Assembly: GCA_963682175.1 (NCBI GenBank)
Contig: OY821787.1
Span: 13,370,501 to 13,434,500, forward strand
Reading direction: 5' to 3'
DNA: 64,000 nt
From: Triglochin maritima
Lineage: Eukaryota; Streptophyta; Magnoliopsida; Alismatales; Juncaginaceae
This document shows positions 11,352-22,501 of this stretch, one piece after another. The first letter of the stretch is position 1. Every line of letters begins with the position of its first letter. The notes below the pieces were generated by a model. It was not told the origin of the DNA and ran no database searches. It was given only the letters and a program-made list of their open reading frames with translations. The position numbers were made by a program, and so were the translations under genes.

Positions 11352-13522
11352 TGTAACGTCCCGAAACAGCGGAAGATTTAAAATTTCAAAATAACCAACA
11401 TAACAGACAACTCACGCGGGAACGTCACTAATATATAAATATATAAATCCGGGTGCACCCAAAATACAAGGAGTTTTCCAAAAGAAATACGACTACAATA
11501 CAGATACAATGGAAGAGAATACAAGTAGTCGTACGATCTAGCAACTGCCGAAGAGGATCCGACTCCAAAGCGCTCCGTCCTCGGTCACCACCCACCCGGA
11601 CCTACTGCGATCCTGAAAAAGATGCAACAACAATGCCTGAGTTTCCAGAAGGAAACCCCGTATACCAACTCACCTATATGCATGCATCACATAATGAACC
11701 TATCATACTAGTAGCATGTCATGGCATCAACAGAAATGGAAAACAGTTCCCCCGAAGGGTAAAACAGGACATCAGTCCGACAATCAATCATCGGGTCTCC
11801 CGAAGAGACCTACTGCAGGCACATGCAGTCTAGTAGCCCGCGACATCGCACCCCCCACACGCAGCTACACTACTCAAGGGTTCGGCAGGGAGCCTCTGTC
11901 ACGTCTACGCGCCGATAGAAACAGATCTGTAAATCTCAGTGGTCGGGGCCACAGGGACCAACGGGGCCGTCGCCCGGAAGGTATAACAACATCATCTCGG
12001 TAGGTGCCCAGCCGAGGAAAACAACAAGCCGGCACAGCCTCGGCCCAACAATCATCATCGCCGGCACAACCTCGGCGGCATCACCGGCACAGCATCGGTG
12101 GTCCAACACAACAGTCCGGCACAGCATCGGACAGATCCAGACCGAAGTCTGCCAGGTCATCGGGCTCCTCGAGCCGCGAACACCAACCGCGCCGCTATAA
12201 AAGCAGGGCAGCGACCTCCGTAGCCCCAAGGGCCGGTAGTCACCTCACCCAACGCCAGTTGCGTGCCCGCACAACATCAACACTGGGATCCGCGATCCCT
12301 CAGGCCTGCTATACTACAAAGTGCCAACAAACATCTCAAAAGTCACGGTCCATACATGGAGCTGACGCGTCCCGAACACCCACACTCTTCCCAACGGCGG
12401 TCCCTGGGCAGGCACGCATCACGCGCCCACCGTCACCTCCCGGCTCACGCACAAGGCGAGGACACGGGTTTCCGTGGCAAAGTTGGCGTTCAAAAAGGGA
12501 ACCTGGGATTCTGTTCTGTGCCCCAACGGTCGACCGAAAGAGGTGATTCGGTCGACCGGTTCCATAAAGGAATCGGTCGACCGTACTCCTATAACGGTCT
12601 ACCGCTGCGCTCAAGACAGAACCCCCAACGGTCGAACAAGGGTCTAAAACCGGTCGACCGAACGAGGTCAAAATCCGGAGTCTGGTCAACATTAAATTCC
12701 ACTCTATCGGTCGACCGACTCAGGGGTCTCGGTCGACCGAAAACAGACAGGGTCAACCTAGTATTCTACGTCATCAAACGGTCGAACGTAAACATACTAC
12801 CGGTCGAACAAACATGCAATCGGTCGAACGCAATATAAATCGGTCGAACAATTCAAACAATACTAACAGGTACACTTAAGTTCCGGTCGAACACAACAAG
12901 GACCGGTCGACCGATAACAGGTAGAAAATCCCAACTCACCAGCAATAATGCACTACCGGTCGACCGCCCCAAGGCATCGTTCGACCGGTGAAGGTTAAAG
13001 TCGGGCAAACAGTGCTAAAACGGTCGACCGCCCGAAGGACCCGGTCGACCGTTGGTCGTCTTCAACCTCGCGCCAGCCGAGGATTTACGAAGAAACGCGT
13101 CGCCGGAGAGGTCCTCGACCTCCCCCGACCGACCAACAACACCCTTCCACAAGGGTGGGCAACAAAATCACACTAATGAGCGGCATACCTCAAATGAAGA
13201 CGACGAAACGCCGGAGCAAGCTCACGCCTCCGTCCTCCCCGCGACGACCTCCTCACGCCGGAACCTCCGAGCCTTCTTCCTCCTCTGGTCGCCGGATAGA
13301 AAAATGGAGAGGGAGTGAGAGAGTGCAAGAAGGAAAAGAGAGAGAGAGAGAGAGAGAGAAACACTTAAATAACCCTACACCCCAACACCTCTCCCTCACC
13401 CTACACCATACTCCTACACTCCAACCCATACCTCCACAACAACTCCACCATACCTCCTCTCTCCTCCAAGTCAAACCTCACTTAACCCTAATTAAACCCT
13501 AAACAGGGTTAGGGACATAACA
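11352..13522 (-). repeat. Tekay-like element, 5' LTR
   Basis: Identical in length (2171 bp) to the left LTR and identical in every segment I compared, apart from A at 13083 versus T at 6329. The CGGTCGACCG array lies at 12527-13051, the (GA)n tract near 13340-13358 and the telomere-like end at 13482-13514. As the upstream LTR in element orientation, it would supply the promoter. Confidence 0.96.
12527..13051. repeat. CGGTCGACCG palindrome array in right Tekay LTR
   Basis: Same array as at 5773-6297, offset by 6754 bp, with no visible difference in number or spacing of sites. Confidence 0.9.
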
Positions 13523-14205
13523 ACTTACATCTCCTTCTCAAGCCCAATTTCCTGCTCTTGATAGTGAACGTTTTCTTATAAGTAAGAAAACGTTTGATCT
13601 GAAGTGCACTGTATGCCTCCCTCCTTGTATATGCACTGATCCCATTCCCACTCCACTTGCATCACACTCCACCACAAAAGGCAGTGAAAAATCTAGAAGG
13701 ACCAGCACTGAAGCAGAAGTCAATGCATGTTACAATGCTTGAAATGCCTGCTCAATTGCGTCATCCTACTTGAAGTTGTTGTTCTTTAACAATTAGTTCA
13801 GGGGAGCTGTTATTTGGCTATAACCTTGTATAAACTTTCTGTAGTAGCTTGTCAAACCTTGACCTTGGGAGCCTGGGTGTTGGCCACTGCACCACGCTTT
13901 TGACCTTTCTTGCTTCCATAACTACCTCCCCCTCACTTATAACATGTCCCAAAGTATTTCACTTGGATACAGCAAACCCCATTTGGAATGTTTGGGGAGG
14001 AGATGATGGGATTTCAGCAATTCAAATACAAGTGAGATTCATAATGTGTTGGGTAGATTATAACTATAAACTAGGATGTCATCAAAGAATACTAACACAA
14101 ACTGCCTTAAACGAGGTTTGAAAATATCATTGATGAAACTTTGAAAGGTGGAAGGAGCATTTGGTAAACCAAATGGCATGACTACAAACTTATAATGTTG
14201 TTTGT
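13523..14205 (-). pseudogene. Decayed Ty3/gypsy pol, 5' half (reverse transcriptase and RNase H start)
   Basis: Minus-strand peptides include a reverse transcriptase 'MPFGLP' block near 14180-14155 and the RNase H start 'PFVVECDASGVGMGSV' near 13690-13640 (ORF piece 13538-13723). Stops and frame changes are frequent. It continues across the Tekay insertion into 3655-4597. The right side ends near 14205, where copia-family LTR sequence begins, so most of RT, protease and gag have been lost. Confidence 0.75.
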
Positions 14206-15348
14206 GTAAATCAAAAGTAGTTCACAATCATGGCGATTAACTTGGAACATTAATTACCAAGATAAGATTGTCATGTTGGTTAAAAGGTATTGTAGTTCTA
14301 TAAATATTTTAACAACATAAGTGATGAGTATATGAAATAGAAAAATATTTTCTTTTATATATTTAATAGGCATAATAAATGAAACATTATGGAATTGCAT
14401 TTGTATCCATTAATGTTTTTATTGTATCTTTGAATCCTACGAAATGAGACTTATATCTTTTCACATGAGAAGTGTATAGAATTGTATAATTTGATTATTA
14501 TAAAAAATTATCACTACCTATCATTACGTATCAATAAACTATCAAGAAAATAATATATAATATAAAGATGACACATTCCTACTTTATATAATATTTCTAA
14601 TATTATGAGGCAAGAGATAGACACAAGTGATATTACTACGTATCACTAAATGGATCGTGTTCTGTTCTAGTGAACAAAACAACTTTGTTATTTGAGTAAC
14701 TATAATGTGTAGCTAGATACCGCTTATAGTTTATGATATAAAATATTTTGTATCATTGTCAACATAATTTAGATCCTCCTATAGGTCACAACACAAAACT
14801 GAAAAACAAAAAAATAAGATTTTAAAGTTAAGTGATGTATTAAATTTCATAATATATGAAATGATATATATATGGTAAAATAATAAAATTGATACGCCAT
14901 GATAACGACATGGTTAAAATAACAATTTAATTTATATAAGATGTATATATTATGGGGTATGATTTTTCAACATCATATACGATAATATATTACATGATAT
15001 AATGTAATCAGTAACATTATAACATATGAATTTGTTAAAACCCCAAAGTTCAAATTTTGTTGGATATTGATCCAAAATTAGGTAAAGTCAAAAACAGAGA
15101 AAAATGGCAGAACGTTTTTCGAAAACTGGTTGACCGAATTCTACAGAAACATTTGAGTTCGAAAACGGTCGACCGGTTGGACATGTGGTTTGACCAAATT
15201 TATCCGGAGCTTTTCTAAGTAACCGAACGATCGACCGATTGGGAGTTTCGGTTGACCGTTTGCCCACATTTTTCCCATTTTAATAAAGATTATTGTTGCT
15301 CAATGGATGGATTTAATTCATCTTGGTCAATGGAAGTTATGGGAGCAT
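14206..15348 (+). repeat. Copia-family solo LTR copy 1, left part
   Basis: The sequence matches, in the opposite orientation, the LTRs at 59171-61332 and especially 61400-63308. It includes the same 'TTCACAATCATG' segment, the long AT-rich middle and a block of CGGTCGACCG-like motifs (15120-15270). The first roughly 150-200 bp of the LTR are missing. It is interrupted at 15348 by a second LTR and resumes at 28836. Confidence 0.75.
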
Positions 15349-17351
15349 TGAATGGAATGTGTTCTAAAAGATTTACTTTTATATGTCAATTATTATGAAT
15401 TGGATGTGCAAACATTTTGTTCCTTGATTATTGTATTTGTCTTTTGAAAGTTTTAAGGAATTGGTCCTTAACCGTAGAGCTCTAAAAGATAATAGTTTAC
15501 ATAAATCAAAAGTTATTCACAATCATGGTAATTAACATGAAACATTAATCACCAAGATAAGATTGTCGTGTTGGTCTCGATTGTTACAGCTCTACAAATA
15601 ATTGACGACACGAGTATATAAAAAAGAAAAAAGATTACTTTTATATATTGAATAGACCTAACAAGTAAAACATTATGGAATTGTGTTTTGTGTCATTAAT
15701 GTGTTACTGTGTCTTGGATCTTAAGATATGAGACTTATATATTTTCACTCAAGAATTGTTTGATTTGATTATTGTCAAATGCTATCAATGAGTATAGTGA
15801 TAAAGGCAATAGTTGGTGGAACATGACTTGTGCTTGAAAAGATAGCTAGTCAAAATATTATCATTGGCCCCTCTTCATTGAGTGATGATATTGGTGAGCC
15901 CCTTGATAAATAAAAATTATAATGTGCACAATGTAGCTTGAGTTAAGTTACACAGTTATAATTCGTTTAAAGATATCAAGAAATGAATATGATACAAAGG
16001 TGACACATTTCTACTTTGTATATATTCTTAATATCATGAGGCAAGGGACGGACACAAGTGGTGCACTAATATCACTAAATGGATCGTGTTTAGTTCGAGT
16101 GTAACAAGACATCTATGCTAATTGGGTAACTCTAATGTGTAGCTCGATACCGCTTATAGTTTGTGATATTAAGTGGTTAATATTGTTGCAAATTTAGCTT
16201 ACATCCTCCTATAGGTCACACCACAAAATTGGGAAACAAGAAGCTTGATTTTAAGTTCATATGATGTGTCGGGTTTTATGTGAAAATTGACACATGTGGT
16301 GAATCAATAAAATCAATATGTCATGAGAATTGACATAATTAGAATCCTGAATAAATTCATATGAGGTGTATATATTATGGGGTGTAATAATTTCATATTA
16401 TATAGGATAATATATTACATAAGATATGAATTTTCTAAAAAATCCAAAAAGATCAAATTTTGTTCGATATAAATCCAAAATTTGACAAATGCAAAATCGG
16501 GGTCAAAACGGTCCACCATTTTGGGTTTGGTCGACCGAGGTGTCTACAGTCAATCGAACGATGATCGGATAGCATGATTGGTTGACCGAAATTGTCTGGA
16601 GTGCATGAAAATTGGGTTCGGTCAACCGAAAGGAAATATCCATGAGCTTTCTTTGGGATGTTTCGGTAGGCCGAAACTGACACGGTTGTCCGATGAGATT
16701 TACCAGGAATTGTTTTTTGTGAGTTAGCGGTCGACTGGAGCGAGACATAGATCATTCGAACTTTTCCATGGAATTTTTCTCGTGAATATTCGGTCGACCG
16801 TCTAGCTCACGGTCATCCGAACTTGCGTATAATCGAGTGGTTCGATTGACCAAGTAAACATCTTGGTTAACCAAACATCACGATTTTTGCCTGAATTATT
16901 AAGAGAATAATTAGATCATGGGTTGGATTAATTCCAGATGTGATCAAACATTTTTTAGGATGCTTATGTGGTAAATTGGGATTAATTTTAAGGAGATAAA
17001 AGGCACGAGATCATGACTAGAGAATAGTTCTTGATGTGGGTGATTTGGGAGGATATAAATTGGTCCTCTCACCCTACTTGTTTCATTAGCATTAATGCAA
17101 AGTTCGCTCTCCCTTAATCACCACGAAAATTCTCTTAATAGTTTTAAGTTTTGGATATTAAAATCTCAGGAGCTTTTAGAGGGGTTATTAGCTAGATTCT
17201 AAGCCTAATTAGAGATTGATTGACTAGATCATTTCTCTCTAATATTGTTTAGAGTTTGGTGAACACTTGGAGGCGAATCGGCGAGCGATTCGACGGGCAA
17301 TGGAACTCTGGATCTTTTGAAAGGTTTTAGAGAACCTTTGGGTATGATCAT
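15349..17351 (+). repeat. Copia-family solo LTR copy 2, left part
   Basis: Begins TGAATGGAATGTG, corresponding to the TGAAAGGAATGTG LTR start of element E (minus strand). It carries CGGTCGACCG-like motifs at 16510-16860 and a TATA-like GATATAAATT at about 17053. It is split at 17351 by Athila A and finishes at 28683-28835. Without A it totals about 2156 bp, close to the 2162-bp LTR of E. No internal retroelement region or partner LTR is next to it, so it is a solo LTR. Its flanks, AGCAT (15344-15348) and AGGAT (28836-28840), look like a target duplication with one mismatch. Confidence 0.85.
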
Positions 17352-18889
17352 TGATTGATCTCATTTTATATTAACCGCAAGTGCACGGCCGCGTTGAAGC
17401 GGTGGCAAATACGGGTCGTCCACTGGGAGGTGTGTCGACACTTGATTTGTGCGAAGGTGAGAGGTAAAGAAAGGGAAGAAAGGTTGGTTACACTAAACTA
17501 CACTAAGATGCAAAAAGGAAATGAAAATAAACAATAAACTAAGCCCCAAAGGGGGTAGAGAGATGATGTGAACATAAAGATGTGTGTGTGATGTGTGTGT
17601 GTAATTAAGCTCCTCACAACATGTAGTGCATGAAATCATAAAACTACATCCAACTTTGCCTCTACATGAATTAAGATTTTACTACATCATTAAAACATAC
17701 AAGACAATAATCGGAATGAAGCTAAATGAACTCAAGTATAAAGACTAGACCCTACTATGCCTCCACATGAATTAAGATAAGACTACATCATTAAAACATA
17801 CAAGACATTAGCTAAGGTAAAGGCAACAAGAGTTCACACACTACAAATTGTGTTTCCAATATTAATTCCTATCCATATCCTAACCTTATCATTCCCCATA
17901 AAATAGATCCACTAATCAAAGCATAAGCTAAGCTTCATTCAAGAGCATTAGCATATCAAAGATAAGAGTGGAGACCCATTAGATGGTTATGGAAATCATT
18001 TAAAGCTCAAGGGATAAAAATAACACACACTTAATACACTACATGATTATATCACATATTTCTCCACCCCCCAAATGGGGATGGAACTACTCACTACTCA
18101 TTACTCTAACTATATTAGCAAAAGAAAGCATAATACTGAAATGATAGTTATACTAATCAAGCAAGAAATATTTAAAGAAGCATAAAACAAAACAAGCACC
18201 AAAGTAAACACATTAACTAAGCAAAAATTAACAAGCAAAAAAAACTTCTATTATGAACTCACTCAGATTACAAGCAGCCCTTCCTCCACTAGAGTTTTGC
18301 TTCAAGGCTTCACTCTTAGTAGGGAAGAAAGCCACCAAAGAGAGAGAGATCGATACAATGGGAGGTGAAGAGTTCTATTTATAAGCATGGAAAAAGCTAA
18401 TCCGGGACAATCCCCCGATGTGGGACTAAACCAATACCAAAAATAGACTAAGCATACATTAATACAAGTCCAGGAGAAAATTAGGTGGATCTGGGCCAAT
18501 CCAGACCGCCAATTGGCGGCCTATATGATCCAGATCCGTCTGGATTTGTTTGTGGGCCTTCCTTGTTGTGTGTCTTGGTCTTGGATGCATCAGGTTGGTT
18601 TGTTGGAGCTCCGACCCGAATCGAATTGCCAAATACTCCCCATGATGGTGTGGAGTTTTCTGTTTTGCTCTTAGGTCCTTCTGTCTTGCAATCAGGTCCT
18701 TCTTCCTTGCATCTTGGTCCCCAGATCTCACAATTCAGTCATTTTTCCTAGCTTTTGAGTCCTTTTATGCTTCATCTCTTCAAACCTATTTATTCCTGAA
18801 AACTAAACATAAAACTCGTGACATAGCATTGTTTAGGTGAAAGATAATGGATATAAGATACAAATATAAGCATGAAATGATGTCAATCA
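17352..18889 (-). repeat. Athila A, 3' LTR
   Basis: 1538 bp with TGAT...ATCA ends. It contains one CCGCCAATTGGCGG palindrome (18506-18519), the snRNA-type promoter pair (18376-18383 and 18416-18426) and short (GT)n runs. It closely matches the right LTR. Confidence 0.93.
18376..18426 (-). promoter_or_regulatory. snRNA-type USE plus TATA box in Athila A 3' LTR
   Basis: On the minus strand GTCCCACATCG (18426-18416) matches the plant upstream sequence element RTCCCACATCG. TATAAATA (18383-18376) follows after exactly 32 bases. Confidence 0.7.
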
Positions 18890-18904
18890 AATACCCCCAC
18901 ACCT
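18890..18904 (-). other. Polypurine tract (Athila A)
   Basis: The minus strand reads AGGTGTGGGGGTATT directly before the 3' LTR, the typical Athila plus-strand primer. Confidence 0.88.
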
Positions 18905-20424
18905 AACTTTTGCTAGTCCCGAGCAAAACAAAGAAAGAGAAAAGCATATGAAAAAAACAAGAAATCCTAACTCACTTTCGTAGGAATCACGGTTGCACTT
19001 AGCACGTGCAACAAGCCGTTAAACCTCCTTGTTGCCAAGGAGGAGGAGTGTTGTCTCCTGAGGGTTTTCAGCGGATATACCCACAAAATCCGAACAAGAT
19101 GCATTAATCAATCTAGCTACACGACTCGTTGGACTTATTTTGTCGATCATGGAATGCGGTAATACTACGGGTCGACTCTATATATGTAATCAGTCCACAC
19201 ACCTAGCCTAATGAGTTATTCGTGAGAGTTAACTAAGGAATTAAGTGAAAGACATGGGCAACCTTAACTTCTGAATGTGATACAACGTGTAAAGTCCATT
19301 TTGGTTCTTATTTGACTCTTCTTTTCTTTTTTTTCTTTTTTTTTCTTTTTCTTTGGAGCATTTATTGGTTGGTGTTTGATTCTCCCAGGGTCAGGTTTCG
19401 TGCATCATTGCCTATGAGGACTTACACTATCACGTACACCTTCCCCCAAATCTCCACATAGGGCGATCCCTACCACCCGTGTAACGGGAGTTCGGTCGGT
19501 GCATCCCAAGTCAGATGACTCGAAAGCACCAGGCACAAAGTCCCTCAGACCTACTTTCCCGAGTGATAGGAGCCGTGCGAGAAGAGAGAACACCACTTAT
19601 TTATTTATCTACATGGGAACCAAAACCCCTACACTAAAGTTTCACAAAAAGAGATTAAGGGCCCTTGACTACGACAAACTTCCTTATACTAACAGACATG
19701 AATTATTTGACTCACTAGGTTCAGGGTGGACTTCTTTAAATGTTTGAGTACTGAAACCCTAGGATTACACGCCCCCCGAGGGAAAACCGGGGTGCATCCT
19801 AACGACTCGATAAATCCTAAAGCCACGTACTAGATATCCTAATGCATCAAGTTCAAGACAATTTTAGGAGCTATCTTTTTACTTTGCCTCTCAACGGTTT
19901 TGCACATGCTAAACACACGCAAAACCCACAAAACATTTTCTTTCGAAAACACATGAAGATTTTGAAAGAAATGTGGAAATTTTAAAGCACTAGGCAAGCA
20001 AAAGAAGACAAGTCACCCAAGGATCATGGCAAGCAAATATATCGATATTAAATGCAGCACACTAACATGACCCTAAATGCAAACAAAAGAAAACAAAATC
20101 GAAAGAAAAAACTCGACTATGTACACACGTAAAACACCCCCCCACACCTACTTCATGCATTGTCCTCAATGAATGTGAGCAAAATACTACATGGATGTAT
20201 GCATGAAACAGAAGAGATCTCACCAACGTGAAGTACACAAGGAAGTTCATGGCTATGTTGATGGACACAACCCAACTTCCCTCAAAACCTGTGAGATGCT
20301 AAAGAAGGGATACAAATACGTGAAAGAAATGGGGCCCAAATACTCAAGGGTTGGGGCCCACAACAATCGATGCTCACTGAAGGAGTCTTTTTTTTAACAT
20401 ATATACACATGAAAGCTCAACCAG
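18905..20424 (-). other. Athila A 3' noncoding region (no env)
   Basis: About 1.5 kb between the integrase stop and the polypurine tract. Some Athila elements carry an env-like frame here; none is visible, and the longest open frames are under about 85 codons. A pyrimidine-rich tract lies at 19318-19355. Long blocks are clearly conserved in elements B (36674-38292) and C (52015-53624), for example the segment around 19790-19850 with GGTGCATCCTAACGACTCGA. Confidence 0.75.
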
Positions 20425-21366
20425 TCATGTAGGAGCATGAATGGTTGAGTGCGAGGGAGGTTCATGAAGGAACATGACCTCCTCGACTTCGGCTGGTGCC
20501 CCCTCCAAGTAGGGTTTGAGGCGTTGTCCATTAACTTTGAACACGTCCCCATTCCCTGGGTTCAAGATCTCAACCGCTCCATGAGAATAAACGGTTTGGA
20601 CAATAAACGGGCCAGACCAGCGACTGCGGAGCTTACCCGCAAACAGATGAAGCCGGGAATTGTAGAGCAACACCTTCTGCCCGGCCGTAAACACCTTTCG
20701 CATAATCATGCGATCGTGAAACATCTTGGCACGGGACTTATGAATTTTGGCATTCTCGTACGCATCATTGCGTAGCTCTTCTAATTCCACAATGTCGAGC
20801 TTACGTTGTACTCCTGCTTGATCAAGATCCATATTCAGGTTCTTGATCGCCCAGAAAGCACGATGCTCAAGCTCGACGGGTAGGTGGCAAGCCTTGCCGT
20901 ACACTACCCGATATGGGGACATACCCAAATTGGTCTTGTACGCGGTGCGGAAAGCCCACAACGCGTCATTCAACTTGGTAGACCAATCCTTCCTCGAGGA
21001 ACTAACCGTCTTCTCAAGAATTTGCTTTAATTGACGGTTAGAGATTTCGACCTGCCCACTAGTTTGCGGATGGTATGGTGTCGCAAGCTTGTGGGTGATC
21101 GAATATTTCCTCATAAGCGCTTCAAAGGAGCGATTACAGAAGTGGGTACCCCTATCGCTGATTATGGTACGAGGAGTACCAAATCGCGCAAAAATGTCCC
21201 TCAAGAATTTGGTGACCACCTTGTTGTCATTGGTCTTTGTGGGTATAGCCTCAACCCACTTAGACATATAGTCCGGCCACCAGAATGTAAACATTCCCGA
21301 ACGAGTTCGGGAAGGGACCCATGAAATCGATGCCCCACACATCGAAGATGTCGACAACAAGGACAT
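20425..21366 (-). pseudogene. Athila A integrase, C-terminal part
   Basis: Last segment of the pol frame. Real integrase sequence begins about residue 29 of this 313-codon frame; the earlier residues are a frame artefact. D71 (ISDRGTHF) and E107 ([10 protein letters not shown]) are separated by 35 residues, giving the second and third members of a DD35E triad. The first Asp lies in the preceding frame piece. The C-terminal domain continues to the stop at 20425. An apparent one-base insertion near 21290 separates it from the upstream piece. Integrase would insert the cDNA into chromosomes; this copy is broken. Confidence 0.9.
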
Positions 21367-22501
21367 TTTGCAAAGGCATCATGTCACGTCGACCAATCCT
21401 GCCAAGGCGCTGGCACCTATCACATTGCTTACAAAAGTTGTAAGCATCCTTGAAAAGAGTGGGCCAGTAGAATCCAGATTGGAGCACCTTGGCAGCAGTT
21501 TTCTTTGCTCCAAAGTGTCCTCCACATGCCTTAGAATGGCAGAAGTGGAGTACACTTTGGAACTCGGAATCTGGGACGCACCGCCTGAAAATTTGGTCAG
21601 AGCAGTATTTGAATAGGTAGGGGTCGTCCCAGTGAAAGAATCTGACATACGATCTAAATTTGGATTGGTCAGATTTTGACCAACCCACAGGAAATTGCTC
21701 GGTCACGAGGTAGTTCACGATGTCGGCAAACCAAGGGTTATCTTCGATCGTGAATAACTGCTCGTCAGGAAATTTATCGTTAATGATTTGGTCCTGTGGG
21801 TTGGTCGTCTCTAGACGAGACAAGTGGTCAGCTACAACGTTTTCACACCATTTCTTGTCCCGAATCTCGAGATCGAATTCTTGTAACAACAAGATCCATC
21901 TCAAGAGTCGGGATTTTGCATCTTTCTTCGCCATGAGGTGCTTGATGGCTGTGTGAGCAGAATAGATAATCACGTGGGAGCCAATCAAGTACGACCGGAA
22001 TTTCTCCAAAGCAAATATGATCGCTAAGAATTCCTTCTCGGTCACAGTGTAGTTCAATTGGGCATCATTGAGTGTTCTACTGGCATAGTAGATCACATGA
22101 GGCAATTTGTCCAATCGTTGCCCAAGCACTGCTCCCACAGCGAAGTCAGATGCATCACACATTAACTCAAAGGGTTCAGTCCACACCGGTGCCTTAATAA
22201 TAGGAGCTGAAGTCAACTCTTTCTTCAAGGTCAAAAAGGCATGGTGGCAATCCGGTGTGAACTCAAAAATGGTATCCTTAGCCAACAAGGCGGTGAGAGG
22301 TCGAGCGATTTTGCTAAAATCCCGAATGAACCGCCGATAGAATCCAGCATGCCCCAAAAAGGCGCGGATATCCTTCACATTACGTGGTGGTGGGAGATCA
22401 GCAATAATACCCACTTTGGCGGGATCGACCTCAATTCCCCTACTTGAGACCACATGTCCAAGTACAATCCCTCGCTTCACCAGAAGTGACATTTCTCCCA
22501 A
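21260..22501 (-). pseudogene. Athila A RT end, RNase H and integrase start
   Basis: A 413-codon piece: end of reverse transcriptase/connection about 1-100; RNase H with D116, E155 and D225; and the integrase zinc site H322/H329/C360/C363 followed by the first catalytic Asp D392 (WGIDFMGPF). The third RNase H Asp is replaced by Ala: the motif reads YSAH at A182, whereas related element D keeps YSDH. A one-base loss near 22490 breaks the frame from the upstream gag-protease-RT piece. Confidence 0.9.

Larger units (their letters stand above)
4598..13522 (-). mobile_element. Complete Tekay-like (chromovirus) Ty3/gypsy LTR retrotransposon
   Basis: An 8925-bp element with two 2171-bp LTRs (4598-6768 and 11352-13522), TG...CA ends, target duplication ACTTA (4593-4597 and 13523-13527), an initiator-Met primer site beside the right LTR and a polypurine tract beside the left one. 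It therefore transcribes right to left. One uninterrupted gag-pol frame fills the interior. The LTRs align without an indel (constant offset 6754), and I saw one substitution (T at 6329, A at 13083). It sits inside an older gypsy element read in the same direction. Intact structure and near-identical LTRs imply a very recent insertion that could still be autonomous. Confidence 0.97.

Noticed and set aside
19405..20268. Possible env-like gene after the Athila A integrase
   Set aside because: Only short frames without signal peptide, transmembrane segment or conservation; treated as noncoding.
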